Source: Mailhella massiliensis (GTDB taxonomy: Bacteria; Desulfobacterota; Desulfovibrionia; Desulfovibrionales; Desulfovibrionaceae). Taken from it: a stretch of DNA of 64,000 bases. The stretch lies in assembly GCF_900155525.1 (NCBI RefSeq), contig NZ_LT706952.1:1190624-1254623 (forward strand), given 5' to 3'. The stretch's first letter is position 1. Each line of letters begins with the position of its first letter. A model generated the notes under the pieces. It was not told the DNA's origin and did not search any database. It worked only from the letters and a program-made list of their open reading frames with translations. The translations under genes and the position numbers were made by a program. Of the stretch, positions 19,008-27,049 are shown piece by piece.

Positions 19008-21296
19008 ATGATCCGCTTCATCAAGAAACGAGATTCGCGCGTGGTTCCTTTCGACATAGCCAAGATAGATGAGGCGATCTTTCGTGCGGCAAAAGCTCAG
19101 GGCGGCACCGACCGCGCCATGTCCCGCAATCTGGCCGATCAGGTGCTCGACATGCTCGAAGCCGAGGGCAACGACACCCCGGACGTGGAGCATGTGCAGG
19201 ATCTGGTGGAAAAGGCCCTCATCGAAGCCGGGCACGCCCGCACCGCCAAGGCGTACATTCTCTACCGCAACGAGCGCACCCGCGTGCGCGAAATGAAGAC
19301 CGGCCTCATGAACACGCTGAAGGACCTTTCCTTCACCGACGCCAAGGAGCTGGACCTCAAGCGCGAAAACGCCAACATCGACGGCGACACCCCCATGGGC
19401 ACCATGCTCCGCTACGGCAGCGAGGCGGCCAAGGCCTTCTACAAGAATTATCTGCTCTCGCCCGAATTCAGCCGCGCCCATGAGGAAGGCGACATCCATA
19501 TCCACGACCTCGATTTTCTGTCGCTGACCACGACCTGCTGCCAGATCGACATCAAGAAGCTGTTCAACGGCGGTTTCAACACCGGTCACGGTTTCCTGCG
19601 CGAGCCCAACAGCATCCAGTGCGCGAGCGCCCTGGCCTGCATCGCCATACAGTCCAACCAGAACGACCAGCACGGCGGGCAGAGCATTCCCAACTTCGAG
19701 TACGGTCTCGCTCCCGGCGTGGCCCGCAGCTTCATCAAGAACATCGACCTCGCTCTCGACATGCGCGACGCTCCAGAGGACTTCCGCAACGACGTGAAGA
19801 CCGCTCTGCGCGCCCATGCCTTCCCCACGGGGGAATACGCCTCCTTCCGTTCCATTCTTAATGAGGAAGGTCTCGCCTTCGTGCGCGGCGAACTCACGAA
19901 GCGCCTGCCTGCGGCCGAGGCCGATCATGTCATCGACAAGGCCATCACCAAGACGGACAAGGACACCTATCAGGCCATGGAAGGGCTGCTGCACAATCTG
20001 AACACCATGCACAGCCGCGCCGGCGCTCAGGTGCCCTTCAGCTCCATCAACTACGGCACGGACACCACGCCCGAAGGCCGCATGGTCATCAAGAACACCC
20101 TGCTGGCCGAAGATGCGGGGCTCGGCAACGGCGAAACGCCCATCTTCCCCATCCACATCTTCAAGGTGCGCGACGGCTACAGCTTCAACCCCGGCGACCC
20201 GAACTACGATCTGTTCAAGCTCGCCTGCCGCGTGTCCGCCAAGCGGCTGTTCCCCAACTTCTCCTTCATGGATGCGCCGTTCAACGCCCCCTACCTCAAG
20301 GGCGATGATCCCAACCATGAGGTGGCCTACATGGGCTGCCGCACCCGCGTCATGGCCAACCGCTACGACAGCGAACGCGAAACCACCTTCGGCAGAGGCA
20401 ACCTGTCCTTCACGTCCATCAACCTGCCCCGCCTGGGCCTCAAGCATCGCGGCGATGTGGAAGGCTTCTTTGAAGAATTCAACGAGAAGATCACCCTGGT
20501 CTTCGACCAGCTTCTCGAACGTCTGGAAATCCAGAGCCACAAGCGCTGCCGCAACTATCCCTTCCTCATGGGACAGGGCATCTGGCTCGATTCCGACGAT
20601 CTCGCCCCCAACGACGAAGTGGGCGAAGTGCTCAAGCACGGTACCCTGACCACGGGCTTCATCGGCCTTGCCGAATGCCTGAAGGCGCTCATCGGCGTCC
20701 ATCACGGCGAATCGGAAGAGGCTCAGGAACTGGGGCTGCGCATCGTGCGCACCCTGCGTGAACGCGCCGACGCCAAGGGAGAGGAAACCGGCCTGAACTT
20801 CACGGTCATCGCCACGCCCGCCGAAGGTCTCGCCGGCCGCTTCGTCAAATACGACCGCAAGCTTTTCGGGAACATTCCCGGCATCACCGACAGGGACTAC
20901 TACACCAACTCCTTCCATATTCCGGTGTATTTCCCCATCAACGCCTTCAACAAGCTGCGTCTCGAAGCCCCCTACCACGCCCTCACCAACGGCGGGCACA
21001 TCAGCTATGTGGAAGTGGACGGTGATCCGCTCAACAACCTCCAGGCCTTCGAGGACATCGTCAAGGCCATGAAGGAAATGGGCATAGGCTACGGTTCCAT
21101 CAACCACCCCGTGGACCGCGACCCGGTCTGCGGCTACACCGGCATCATCGGCGATGTCTGTCCCCGTTGCGGACGCCACGACGGCGAAGGCATCCCCCTT
21201 TCCGTTCTGAAACAGATCAAGGGCTACATACACGACAGCCGCACCAGCGACGAACGCAGCGAAGCCCACGACAAAATTGCCAATATCAAACTCTAA
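19008..21296 (+). CDS. nrdD: Anaerobic ribonucleoside-triphosphate reductase, large chain with a degenerate C-terminal radical loop
   Basis: NrdD reduces ribonucleotides to deoxyribonucleotides without oxygen, using a glycyl radical made by NrdG. The 762-residue chain starts with an ATP-cone regulatory domain (about 1-95, with KKRDSRVVPFDIAKIDEAIF) and a full catalytic body. Near the C-terminus the zinc-binding region reads DPVCGY and CPRCGR, so one of the four usual Cys positions is Asp. The tail then shows KQIKGY with Gly739, aligning with the family RRITGY loop, but the following residues are diverged. The adjacent small gene carries the well-conserved version. GAGAAGG precedes the ATG; the stop TAA overlaps the next Shine-Dalgarno sequence. 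Confidence 0.93.
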   Translation: MIRFIKKRDSRVVPFDIAKIDEAIFRAAKAQGGTDRAMSRNLADQVLDMLEAEGNDTPDVEHVQDLVEKALIEAGHARTAKAYILYRNERTRVREMKTGLMNTLKDLSFTDAKELDLKRENANIDGDTPMGTMLRYGSEAAKAFYKNYLLSPEFSRAHEEGDIHIHDLDFLSLTTTCCQIDIKKLFNGGFNTGHGFLREPNSIQCASALACIAIQSNQNDQHGGQSIPNFEYGLAPGVARSFIKNIDLALDMRDAPEDFRNDVKTALRAHAFPTGEYASFRSILNEEGLAFVRGELTKRLPAAEADHVIDKAITKTDKDTYQAMEGLLHNLNTMHSRAGAQVPFSSINYGTDTTPEGRMVIKNTLLAEDAGLGNGETPIFPIHIFKVRDGYSFNPGDPNYDLFKLACRVSAKRLFPNFSFMDAPFNAPYLKGDDPNHEVAYMGCRTRVMANRYDSERETTFGRGNLSFTSINLPRLGLKHRGDVEGFFEEFNEKITLVFDQLLERLEIQSHKRCRNYPFLMGQGIWLDSDDLAPNDEVGEVLKHGTLTTGFIGLAECLKALIGVHHGESEEAQELGLRIVRTLRERADAKGEETGLNFTVIATPAEGLAGRFVKYDRKLFGNIPGITDRDYYTNSFHIPVYFPINAFNKLRLEAPYHALTNGGHISYVEVDGDPLNNLQAFEDIVKAMKEMGIGYGSINHPVDRDPVCGYTGIIGDVCPRCGRHDGEGIPLSVLKQIKGYIHDSRTSDERSEAHDKIANIKL

Positions 21297-21306
21297 GGAG
21301 CGTCTC

Positions 21307-21492
21307 ATGGTTCATTGCAAATCCGATGTGGCTGCCGCCACCGACCAGATTCTCGTCGGTTCCAATGTCAAGTTCGAGCGTATCCGCCGCATCACCGGTT
21401 ACCTTGTAGGCACCCTCGACCGCTTCAACGACGGCAAGGCCGCCGAAGAACGCGACCGTGTGAAGCACTGCAGCATGGACAACTGGAAGTAA
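21307..21492 (+). CDS. Stand-alone glycyl-radical domain of anaerobic ribonucleotide reductase
   Basis: This 61-residue protein is essentially the C-terminal glycyl-radical segment of a class III ribonucleotide reductase. It has FERIRRITGYLVG with the candidate radical glycine at Gly31, then TLDRFNDGKAAEERDRVKH, which matches intact NrdD tails closely, and ends in CSMDNWK. The first 20 residues have no known motif except a Cys at position 4. TAAGGAG, which includes the nrdD stop, is its ribosome binding site, so it is coupled to nrdD. By analogy with GrcA (YfiD), the spare radical domain of pyruvate formate-lyase, it may supply the radical to the NrdD body; that role is inference. Confidence 0.85.
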   Translation: MVHCKSDVAAATDQILVGSNVKFERIRRITGYLVGTLDRFNDGKAAEERDRVKHCSMDNWK

Positions 21493-21517
21493 CCCTTCGT
21501 CCTCCGAGGCGATGAAG

Positions 21518-21556
21518 GCGGGAACGGAGCCAATCCGTTCCCGCTTTTCTTTTTCC
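21518..21556 (+). terminator. Rho-independent terminator after the nrdD unit
   Basis: An 11-pair stem (GCGGGAACGGA with TCCGTTCCCGC) and a five-base loop are followed by TTTTCTTTTT, 25 bases after the stop of the small glycyl-radical gene. Confidence 0.92.
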
Positions 21557-22070
21557 GCACCGGGCTGCCTTCCGGCAGCCGTGCGGCGGACATGAAAAAC
21601 GCCGTCATCCCATGCCGCCCCCCGTGTTCCGAATCCGGGACTCTCTGCAGCAGGGGAAAAGATATCCGTCCCCCCTTTTTTGCGTCCTGCACGCCCTTTT
21701 CCCGCTCTTTTTCTCCGTTTCCGGGCAATGAACTTCTCCCCGGAAAACGTCGTCGACACATCCTCTGACGCGCTTTTTTCCACATCCAGGAGCCGTTTTG
21801 CCAAAACTTCTCCGCTAAGGGAACCGAGGCACGGCATACGTTTTCTTTCCCGCTCCGTCTGAAACATTCCCGGACGCCTTTGCCGGAAAAGCTTCCATTC
21901 CCCGGCACACAACGGACCGGAGAAGACGTCGTGCAGACTTCCCGCACCCCGCCTCTGCTTCGTCCGCAGACACGGCATGAGGGCGATAGCCGCAACTCCG
22001 GCGCATCCGGTATGCCGACGCCCTGCTGCCGTCCCAGGAGCAGAAAACATTCCCCTTCCGCAGGGAAGCG
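21557..22070. other. Intergenic region between two convergent terminators
   Basis: About 510 bases lie between the nrdD-unit terminator and the nrdG terminator. Open frames on both strands lack ribosome binding sites and encode Arg/Ser/Pro-rich strings without homology that I recognise. I see no repeat or RNA gene. Confidence 0.5.
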
Positions 22071-22106
22071 TTAAAGACAAAGCCCGCCGCCTTTCGGCGA
22101 CGGGCT
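22071..22106 (-). terminator. Rho-independent terminator after nrdG
   Basis: Read on the minus strand, AGCCCGTCGCC and GGCGGCGGGCT pair around a GAAA loop, followed by TTGTCTTTAA. It lies 28 bases past the nrdG stop. Confidence 0.8.
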
Positions 22107-22133
22107 CACACATGCCGTCAAACCATCATACGC

Positions 22134-22664
22134 CTAGCGTATGATGGGACCGTTCAGGGCATCCGGCACGGCCTGCCAGCCGTTTTCCCGGGTGGCCGCC
22201 ATGTTCAGGATACGCTGATTGCGCGATCCCCGGAAACGAAGTTCCAGAGATTTCTGTTCCTCCACGAAAGGCCCGTCCACCAGAAGATCCAGCAGAGAAA
22301 GCAGCTCACGGCATTCCTGCCGCTGAACAAGCTGCTCCAGCGTGTAGCCGCTGAAGGCCATGAGATGATAACCGCGCCTTTTCAGCTCGGCGGCCAGGGG
22401 AAGCAGCGCCTCCGCCTGTTCGAAAGGCTCGCCGCCGCTGAAGGTGATACCGTGCACCAGAGGATCGCCCTGAATGCGGGCGAGAATATCCTCGGCGGAA
22501 ACCGGAGTCCCGCCCTCGAAATCCCAGGTCTGGGGATTCTGGCAGCCCTTGCAATGCATACGGCAGCCCTGAAGAAAAAGCACGAAACGGAGCCCGGGGC
22601 CGTCGACGATGGACTCCTCGATGACGCCCGCCACGCGCAGCACGGTATCCTTCAGTCCGGCCAT
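22134..22664 (-). CDS. nrdG: Anaerobic ribonucleoside-triphosphate reductase activating protein
   Basis: NrdG is the radical SAM activase that installs the glycyl radical on the reductase. The 176-residue protein has the CRMHCKGC (C-x3-C-x2-C) iron-sulfur motif at residues 34-41, the GGEPF motif near residue 77 that contacts SAM, and a C-terminal region (DLLVDGPFVEEQ, RGSRNQRI) typical of NrdG. It is transcribed toward nrdD from the opposite strand. Its ATG directly follows the stop codon of the upstream 295-residue gene, so the two are coupled. Confidence 0.95.
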   Translation of the reverse strand: MAGLKDTVLRVAGVIEESIVDGPGLRFVLFLQGCRMHCKGCQNPQTWDFEGGTPVSAEDILARIQGDPLVHGITFSGGEPFEQAEALLPLAAELKRRGYHLMAFSGYTLEQLVQRQECRELLSLLDLLVDGPFVEEQKSLELRFRGSRNQRILNMAATRENGWQAVPDALNGPIIR

Positions 22665-23552
22665 TTACGCATGTTCCTCTTCTTCTGCGGCGTCGGAGGG
22701 GGCCAGGCTGCCCGCCGTATCGTCGACACGGCCCTGAAGCCAGAACACCATATCCACATCATCGCCTTCCTTGGGCACATAGCCCTTGTGGCACACCTTC
22801 TCAGGGGCGTAGATGATGGCGTAGACCGGCTTTTCGGGATTACCGAAGGCTATGCCGAAACGGTATATCCTGATCTGTCCCTTCTCAGGACCGAACATGA
22901 AGCTGTCCACGTCGAAAATGGAGGCATGGCACTGATATTCGCTGTAATGCTCACCCAGATCCATAAGGGTTCTTCCCTTGAGGGGAAGCTTGAGCGGAGG
23001 CACGTCGAGGCGCGTCTTGGTGGGGTTGGCCTTCATCCATTCCAGAGCATGGCGCTCATAGGCCGGACCTTCCGTAACGGTCAGCTCGTCCAGAAGCGCT
23101 CGGCGGATGCCGAAGCAGAGGCCGGAAAGCACGAAGGTACAGGTCTTGCCCTTCACGTCGCCTTCCGTATCGCGGAAGAAGAGAGGATCGTAGAACCACA
23201 GACCGGGAAAATCTTCCGGTTCGGCCAGAATTTCGCCCGCATGTCCGCCCTTCCAGGCATAGGTGTCCCTGATGGTGAGCTGATTGGCGAAACCTTCCAT
23301 GAAGGGCGTCACCGCGGCGGCGGAAAGCTTGCCTTCCGGCTTGCCCACCATGAGCACGGACGTGCGCAGAAGCGACTCACTGGGCCAGGCCATGAGAATG
23401 CGCTCCACACTTTCGTTCTTCATGCCCCATACGGGACGGCTTCCGCCATGTTCCAGAGTGGTGGACATGACGCCGAGAATATCTTCAGAACCGACTCCGA
23501 GGACAAACCACTTGTCCCCCATGCTTTCGAGATGCTGCATATGTTTTTCCAT
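22665..23552 (-). CDS. Conserved-looking protein of unknown function coupled to nrdG
   Basis: I do not recognise this 295-residue protein. It appears cytoplasmic, with no signal peptide or membrane helix, a mixed globular composition, and a strongly acidic C-terminus (EEEEHA). Motif-like stretches include VLGVGSEDILGVMSTTLEHGG near the start, LWFYDPLFFRDTEGDVKG near the middle, and CHASIFDVDSFMFGPEKG near 215. Its stop codon abuts the nrdG start, which makes co-expression with nrdG very likely. Whether it acts in nucleotide metabolism or is only co-transcribed cannot be told from the sequence. Confidence 0.8.
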   Translation of the reverse strand: MEKHMQHLESMGDKWFVLGVGSEDILGVMSTTLEHGGSRPVWGMKNESVERILMAWPSESLLRTSVLMVGKPEGKLSAAAVTPFMEGFANQLTIRDTYAWKGGHAGEILAEPEDFPGLWFYDPLFFRDTEGDVKGKTCTFVLSGLCFGIRRALLDELTVTEGPAYERHALEWMKANPTKTRLDVPPLKLPLKGRTLMDLGEHYSEYQCHASIFDVDSFMFGPEKGQIRIYRFGIAFGNPEKPVYAIIYAPEKVCHKGYVPKEGDDVDMVFWLQGRVDDTAGSLAPSDAAEEEEHA

Positions 23553-23652
23553 GAATAAAGATTAGGCGCCGGCCCTTCTTCATCACAAGGCCCGGCGTGC
23601 CGGCCTACCATACCACAGTGCTCACCGCGAGAACAATAGGCATTTCATGCCT

Positions 23653-23688
23653 AAAAAAAATGCCGAAGGCGTCTGCCTGCGGCATTTT
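23653..23688 (-). terminator. Rho-independent terminator after the small membrane protein gene
   Basis: On the minus strand AAAATGCCG pairs with CGGCATTTT around a loop that holds a smaller stem. A run of eight T follows. It separates the transporter unit from the nrdG unit. Confidence 0.9.
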
Positions 23689-23711
23689 ACGAGGTCCCTG
23701 ACGGGACAAAG

Positions 23712-23978
23712 CTACATGGAGGAGGCCCGAAGTTCTATGGCCTTCTGCACAGCCTCGCGGGAGGCCATCTCACTTTCGAGAGAGACCGGCACATCCGTAT
23801 AGTAAATGGCTCCGGCGGAAATGTCGTACTTGGCCTGCTGATCGCGGGAATGGCGAAGCGGCGGAACCACATCATACACCCACGGCAGAAATTCACCCAG
23901 AAAAAGCCATGCGGCGGCGCTGAGCACAATGAGCTTGAGCCATGCGACCTTTCTGCTGGAAGAGGAGAGAGTTGTCAT
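23712..23978 (-). CDS. Small single-span membrane protein beside the YeiH transporter
   Basis: This 88-residue protein of unknown function has one predicted membrane helix (about residues 13-33, LKLIVLSAAAWLFLGEFLPWV) and a hydrophilic C-terminal part that probably lies outside the membrane. It follows the YeiH-type transporter gene by 61 bases on the same strand and ends at a strong terminator, so it is probably co-transcribed and may be an accessory subunit. The ATG at 23978 is chosen over one further upstream because the product then begins with a short polar segment directly before the helix. Confidence 0.7.
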   Translation of the reverse strand: MTTLSSSSRKVAWLKLIVLSAAAWLFLGEFLPWVYDVVPPLRHSRDQQAKYDISAGAIYYTDVPVSLESEMASREAVQKAIELRASSM

Positions 23979-24039
23979 TTCACGTCCAGAACCCGCACCG
24001 CTGAAAGGCGGTGCGGGCAAGGTTTCAAAGGTTCACGCG

Positions 24040-25746
24040 TTAGATGCTCGCGGTGATTTCCGGGAACACCTTGTAGAACATGATCCAGGCCATCAGGAGG
24101 GTCAGAGCCAGGTTGAAGGACTGACCGCAGACGTACAGGATGATGGGCTTGCCGCCCTTGAAGTAACCGGCGAGTTCCTTGAAGTTGGTGGCAAGACCGA
24201 TGGAGATGAAGGCCAGAGCGAAGAACCAGCCGCGCAGAGGCACGGTGATCTTGTTGGTGCCGTTGGAGATCAGGGCGTTGCCGAGATCAGCGCCGAGGTT
24301 GCCGGCGATGGTGGACAGCACGATGGAGGCGGTGAGGAAGCCGATGACGAACTTGGGGAAGCGGTTCCAGATTTCCATGGGACCGACCTTCGCGCCTTCT
24401 TCATGAGCTTCGACCTTGGTGGCGAAGTAGATGGCCACGCAGAAGGCGCTCACGCCGATGAGGACGTTCTGGATCATCTTGATGGTAGCGGCAACCTGCA
24501 GAGCCTTGGGACCGATGAAGGCACCGGCGGCGGCCACGGAGCCCGTCGCGTCGATGGTGCCGCCGATCCAGGCGCCGCCGAGCACTTCAGGCATACCGAC
24601 GGCCTTGATGAAGGCAGGCATGACGATCATCATGATGGCGGTGAACACCATGGAGAGGCCCACGGACAGGGTCAGTTCTTCCTTCTTGGCGCGGCAGGCG
24701 GCGGCCACGGCGATGGCGGCGGAGGTACCGCACACGGACATGTCGGCCGAGATGGTGATGTTCAGGGTCTTGGAGGGCATCTTCAGCACGATCTGGCCGA
24801 AGATGTAGGTGGACACGAGCACGATGGGAGTGACCACCCAGGCCACGAAGATGCCGGGAATGCCGATGGCGAGGATCTTGTTGAAGAGCACTTCGGCGCC
24901 GAGCAGCACGAGGCCGGCCTTGATGAAGTATTCCACCTGCACGGCGGGCTTCATCCACTTGGGCGTGCCGATGGTGTTGGCGACGACCATACCGACGATG
25001 ATGGACCAGATTTCAGCATTCAGGCCGTAGGTCGCCGTGGGCTTGTAGCCGCCGAGGAAGTTGGCGAACAGGCACAGCACGTACACACCGAGGAAGCCGA
25101 TGAAGTACTGCACCATGTTGAAGCCCATGACGCCCATGCCGACGGCGGTGATCACGCCGAGGGCGATGCCGAGAATGATGAGATTAGGGATCAGATTGGT
25201 GTCGGAACCGACCTTGGCCTTGGCCTTGGCGGCGGCGCTGTCGGCCTTCTGCCAGTCGGCGATGGCGGTTTCGGCGGCCTTGTTCAGGTCGGCGTTCTGG
25301 AAGGAAGCGGCGGAAGCGGCGTCCTGAGCGGCCTTGGCGGCGGTCAGAGCTTCAGCGGCGGCCTTGGCGGCAGCTTCGGCCGCAGGCTTGGCGGAGGCGT
25401 CGGCATGGGTGATGAAGGAATCAAGAGGATTCCCGGACCACTTGGCGGGCGTCTTCAGGTAGGAAATGATGGTCTTGGCGGCCGGAAGCTTGTTGCCCGC
25501 CACACCCTTCTTGGCGGCCTGAGCCTGAATGAGCTCGATGGTCTTGATGGGCTTGGCCTTCTCAGCGGTGATGATGGCGTCATACTTGCTGAGCTGAGCC
25601 TCGATGTCGGCACGACCATTCATCATGATGAGGCCGGAGATAATCAGGATGAAGAAGCCGATCCAGATCGCCCAATAGTCTTCCTTCAGCCAAAGGTCAG
25701 ACCATTTCGCACGGCCATCGTCAACGACAATGTTTTCATTTGCCAT
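24040..25746 (-). CDS. YeiH/UPF0324 family putative sulfate exporter with a long hydrophilic insertion
   Basis: This 568-residue membrane protein belongs to the YeiH (Cons_hypoth698) family, often annotated as putative sulfate exporters. The core shows the family pattern: AEIWSIIVGMVVANTIG, FIKAGLVLLGAEVLF, and SVCGTSAAIAVAAACRAKKEE with the conserved CGTSAA motif, then GGTIDATGSVAAAG and a C-terminal ISIGLATNFKEL helix pair. Between the first helix (about 24-42) and the second (about 185) lies an insertion of some 140 residues, Ala/Lys/Asp-rich and probably helical, that standard members lack. The transported ion is not proven for the family; sulfate or an organosulfonate product are guesses that fit an anaerobe of this type. 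Confidence 0.87.
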   Translation of the reverse strand: MANENIVVDDGRAKWSDLWLKEDYWAIWIGFFILIISGLIMMNGRADIEAQLSKYDAIITAEKAKPIKTIELIQAQAAKKGVAGNKLPAAKTIISYLKTPAKWSGNPLDSFITHADASAKPAAEAAAKAAAEALTAAKAAQDAASAASFQNADLNKAAETAIADWQKADSAAAKAKAKVGSDTNLIPNLIILGIALGVITAVGMGVMGFNMVQYFIGFLGVYVLCLFANFLGGYKPTATYGLNAEIWSIIVGMVVANTIGTPKWMKPAVQVEYFIKAGLVLLGAEVLFNKILAIGIPGIFVAWVVTPIVLVSTYIFGQIVLKMPSKTLNITISADMSVCGTSAAIAVAAACRAKKEELTLSVGLSMVFTAIMMIVMPAFIKAVGMPEVLGGAWIGGTIDATGSVAAAGAFIGPKALQVAATIKMIQNVLIGVSAFCVAIYFATKVEAHEEGAKVGPMEIWNRFPKFVIGFLTASIVLSTIAGNLGADLGNALISNGTNKITVPLRGWFFALAFISIGLATNFKELAGYFKGGKPIILYVCGQSFNLALTLLMAWIMFYKVFPEITASI

Positions 25747-26016
25747 AAAAAAGTCCCCTGCTTAAAAAATTAAAAACAATCTCTCCTCAGGCCCATTTGT
25801 ACCTTCAATAACAAACTCGTGCTTTATTGACAAGTATTTGTCCGGCGGCAAAACCCTCCATTCTCAAGGGCCGGAAGGCAGCTGAGCCGAAAAGCACGGC
25901 CGTTATGAACGACAAAACCGGCGACGTCGAAACCCTTTCGGGCCCGCGCGCCGGTGAAATTCTCGTGAACCTGCCCGCTCTTCCTACAGAAAAAGTCTTT
26001 TTTCCGCAAGCTCCAA

Positions 26017-26649
26017 CTAGGCTTTTTTCGCTGATTCCTCGAGCAGCTTCCAGTAATCGTCGGAAACATCGTAGCCGAATTCACACGCCTTCTGGGCGTA
26101 TTCCTTGGCTTTTTCCACATCTCCGAGTTCAAGGCAGGCAAGAGAAAGATTATTCCAGGCCGGAGCAAAGGAAGGTTCCTGTTCAAGAACCATTCTGCTC
26201 ATTTCGGCGCTCTTTTCATATTCCCCCTTCATGTAAAGGGCGGAAGCGAAGGTGGCACGTGCCTGAATGTACTTGGGATCCCATGTGAGAGCCTTGTGAA
26301 GCGCGGCGATAGCTTCGTCCACTTCGCCTCTCTGCAGGTGAACAAAGCCTATGTTGCCCCAGGCAACGGGAAACTTGGCGCGGCATTCCGCAGCTTCCTT
26401 GTTGTACTGCATGCATCCGTCGAGGTCGCCGCGGCGCAGGCACAGGCCGCCGAGCTGCACAAAGGCTTCCGCCATGTGAGCGGAGTGACGAACGGCGTTC
26501 AGAAAGCATTCCTCAGCCTCGGTGTAGTCGCCGAGCGAGAGCATGGCAACGCCGAGGTTATAGTGATGAATGGCGCATTTCGGGTCTTTTTCAATGGCTT
26601 CCTGAAGATCATGGACATATTCGTGAATGTCCGTATAGCGGTCTTTCAT
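26017..26649 (-). CDS. Tetratricopeptide repeat protein
   Basis: This 210-residue protein is built of about five TPR units (for example HHYNLGVAMLSLGDYTEAEECFLNA, written in parts as HHYNLGVAMLSLGDY and TEAEECFLNA; AWGNIGFVHLQRGEVDEA; AWNNLSLACLELGDVEKA). TPR proteins are scaffolds for protein contacts. No signal peptide is seen, so it should be cytoplasmic. Its ATG overlaps the stop of the upstream gene by one base, making a coupled trio with that gene and the YkgJ-family gene. The specific partner is unknown. Confidence 0.88.
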   Translation of the reverse strand: MKDRYTDIHEYVHDLQEAIEKDPKCAIHHYNLGVAMLSLGDYTEAEECFLNAVRHSAHMAEAFVQLGGLCLRRGDLDGCMQYNKEAAECRAKFPVAWGNIGFVHLQRGEVDEAIAALHKALTWDPKYIQARATFASALYMKGEYEKSAEMSRMVLEQEPSFAPAWNNLSLACLELGDVEKAKEYAQKACEFGYDVSDDYWKLLEESAKKA

Positions 26650-27047
26650 CAGTGATGACCTTCCTTTTTTAGGAGTTCTTGGTACCAGACGGCGAATTCA
26701 AAGGTGCCGAGAAATTTTTCCTGCTTGTTCACCACGGCCACGGCGCCTTCCATGACGCCCTGGATGAACGCTTCGCTGGGCCCCGATTCCCCGGAAAGCT
26801 GCGCTTCGCACTTCTTGTAGCGGATGAATTCCTGCATGAGCTGCTGGGCCGTGCGCTGCGTCACGTCCTTGCGGATTTCTATGGGCTCGTTGGGCTCGGG
26901 GAAGGGGTCCCAGTTCTCATAGCCGATACGGTCGATGAATTTGCGGCGGCGCGCCGGAATCTTCTCGTACAGATCGCGCTTGAGCTTTTCCTCTTCCGCC
27001 GTAAGGCTGCGGGGCTTCTCGTTGCGCAGAAGCGGAGCTATGGACAT
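26649..27047 (-). CDS. Small protein of unknown function in the YkgJ-TPR cluster
   Basis: I do not recognise this 132-residue protein. It is soluble, highly charged and helical in appearance, with an N-terminal Lys/Arg/Glu-rich part (AEEEKLKRDLYEKIPARRRKF), then GYENWDPFPEPNEPIEIRKD, and a mostly hydrophobic C-terminal helix region. It has a single Cys. AAGGAG, overlapping the stop of the YkgJ-family gene, serves as its ribosome binding site, and its own stop overlaps the TPR start. The tight packing suggests that the three proteins work together. Confidence 0.75.
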   Translation of the reverse strand: MSIAPLLRNEKPRSLTAEEEKLKRDLYEKIPARRRKFIDRIGYENWDPFPEPNEPIEIRKDVTQRTAQQLMQEFIRYKKCEAQLSGESGPSEAFIQGVMEGAVAVVNKQEKFLGTFEFAVWYQELLKKEGHH

Positions 27048-27049
27048 GG

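Noticed and set aside
21277-21306. Extending the small glycyl-radical gene upstream to 21277
   Set aside because: The extra ten codons overlap the end of nrdD out of frame and have no homology; TAAGGAG correctly places the start at 21307.
19008-21492. Frameshift in nrdD as an explanation for the split radical domain
   Set aside because: The nrdD tail aligns in its own frame with a radical-like loop up to its stop, and the small gene has its own ribosome binding site, so two genes fit better than a single broken one.
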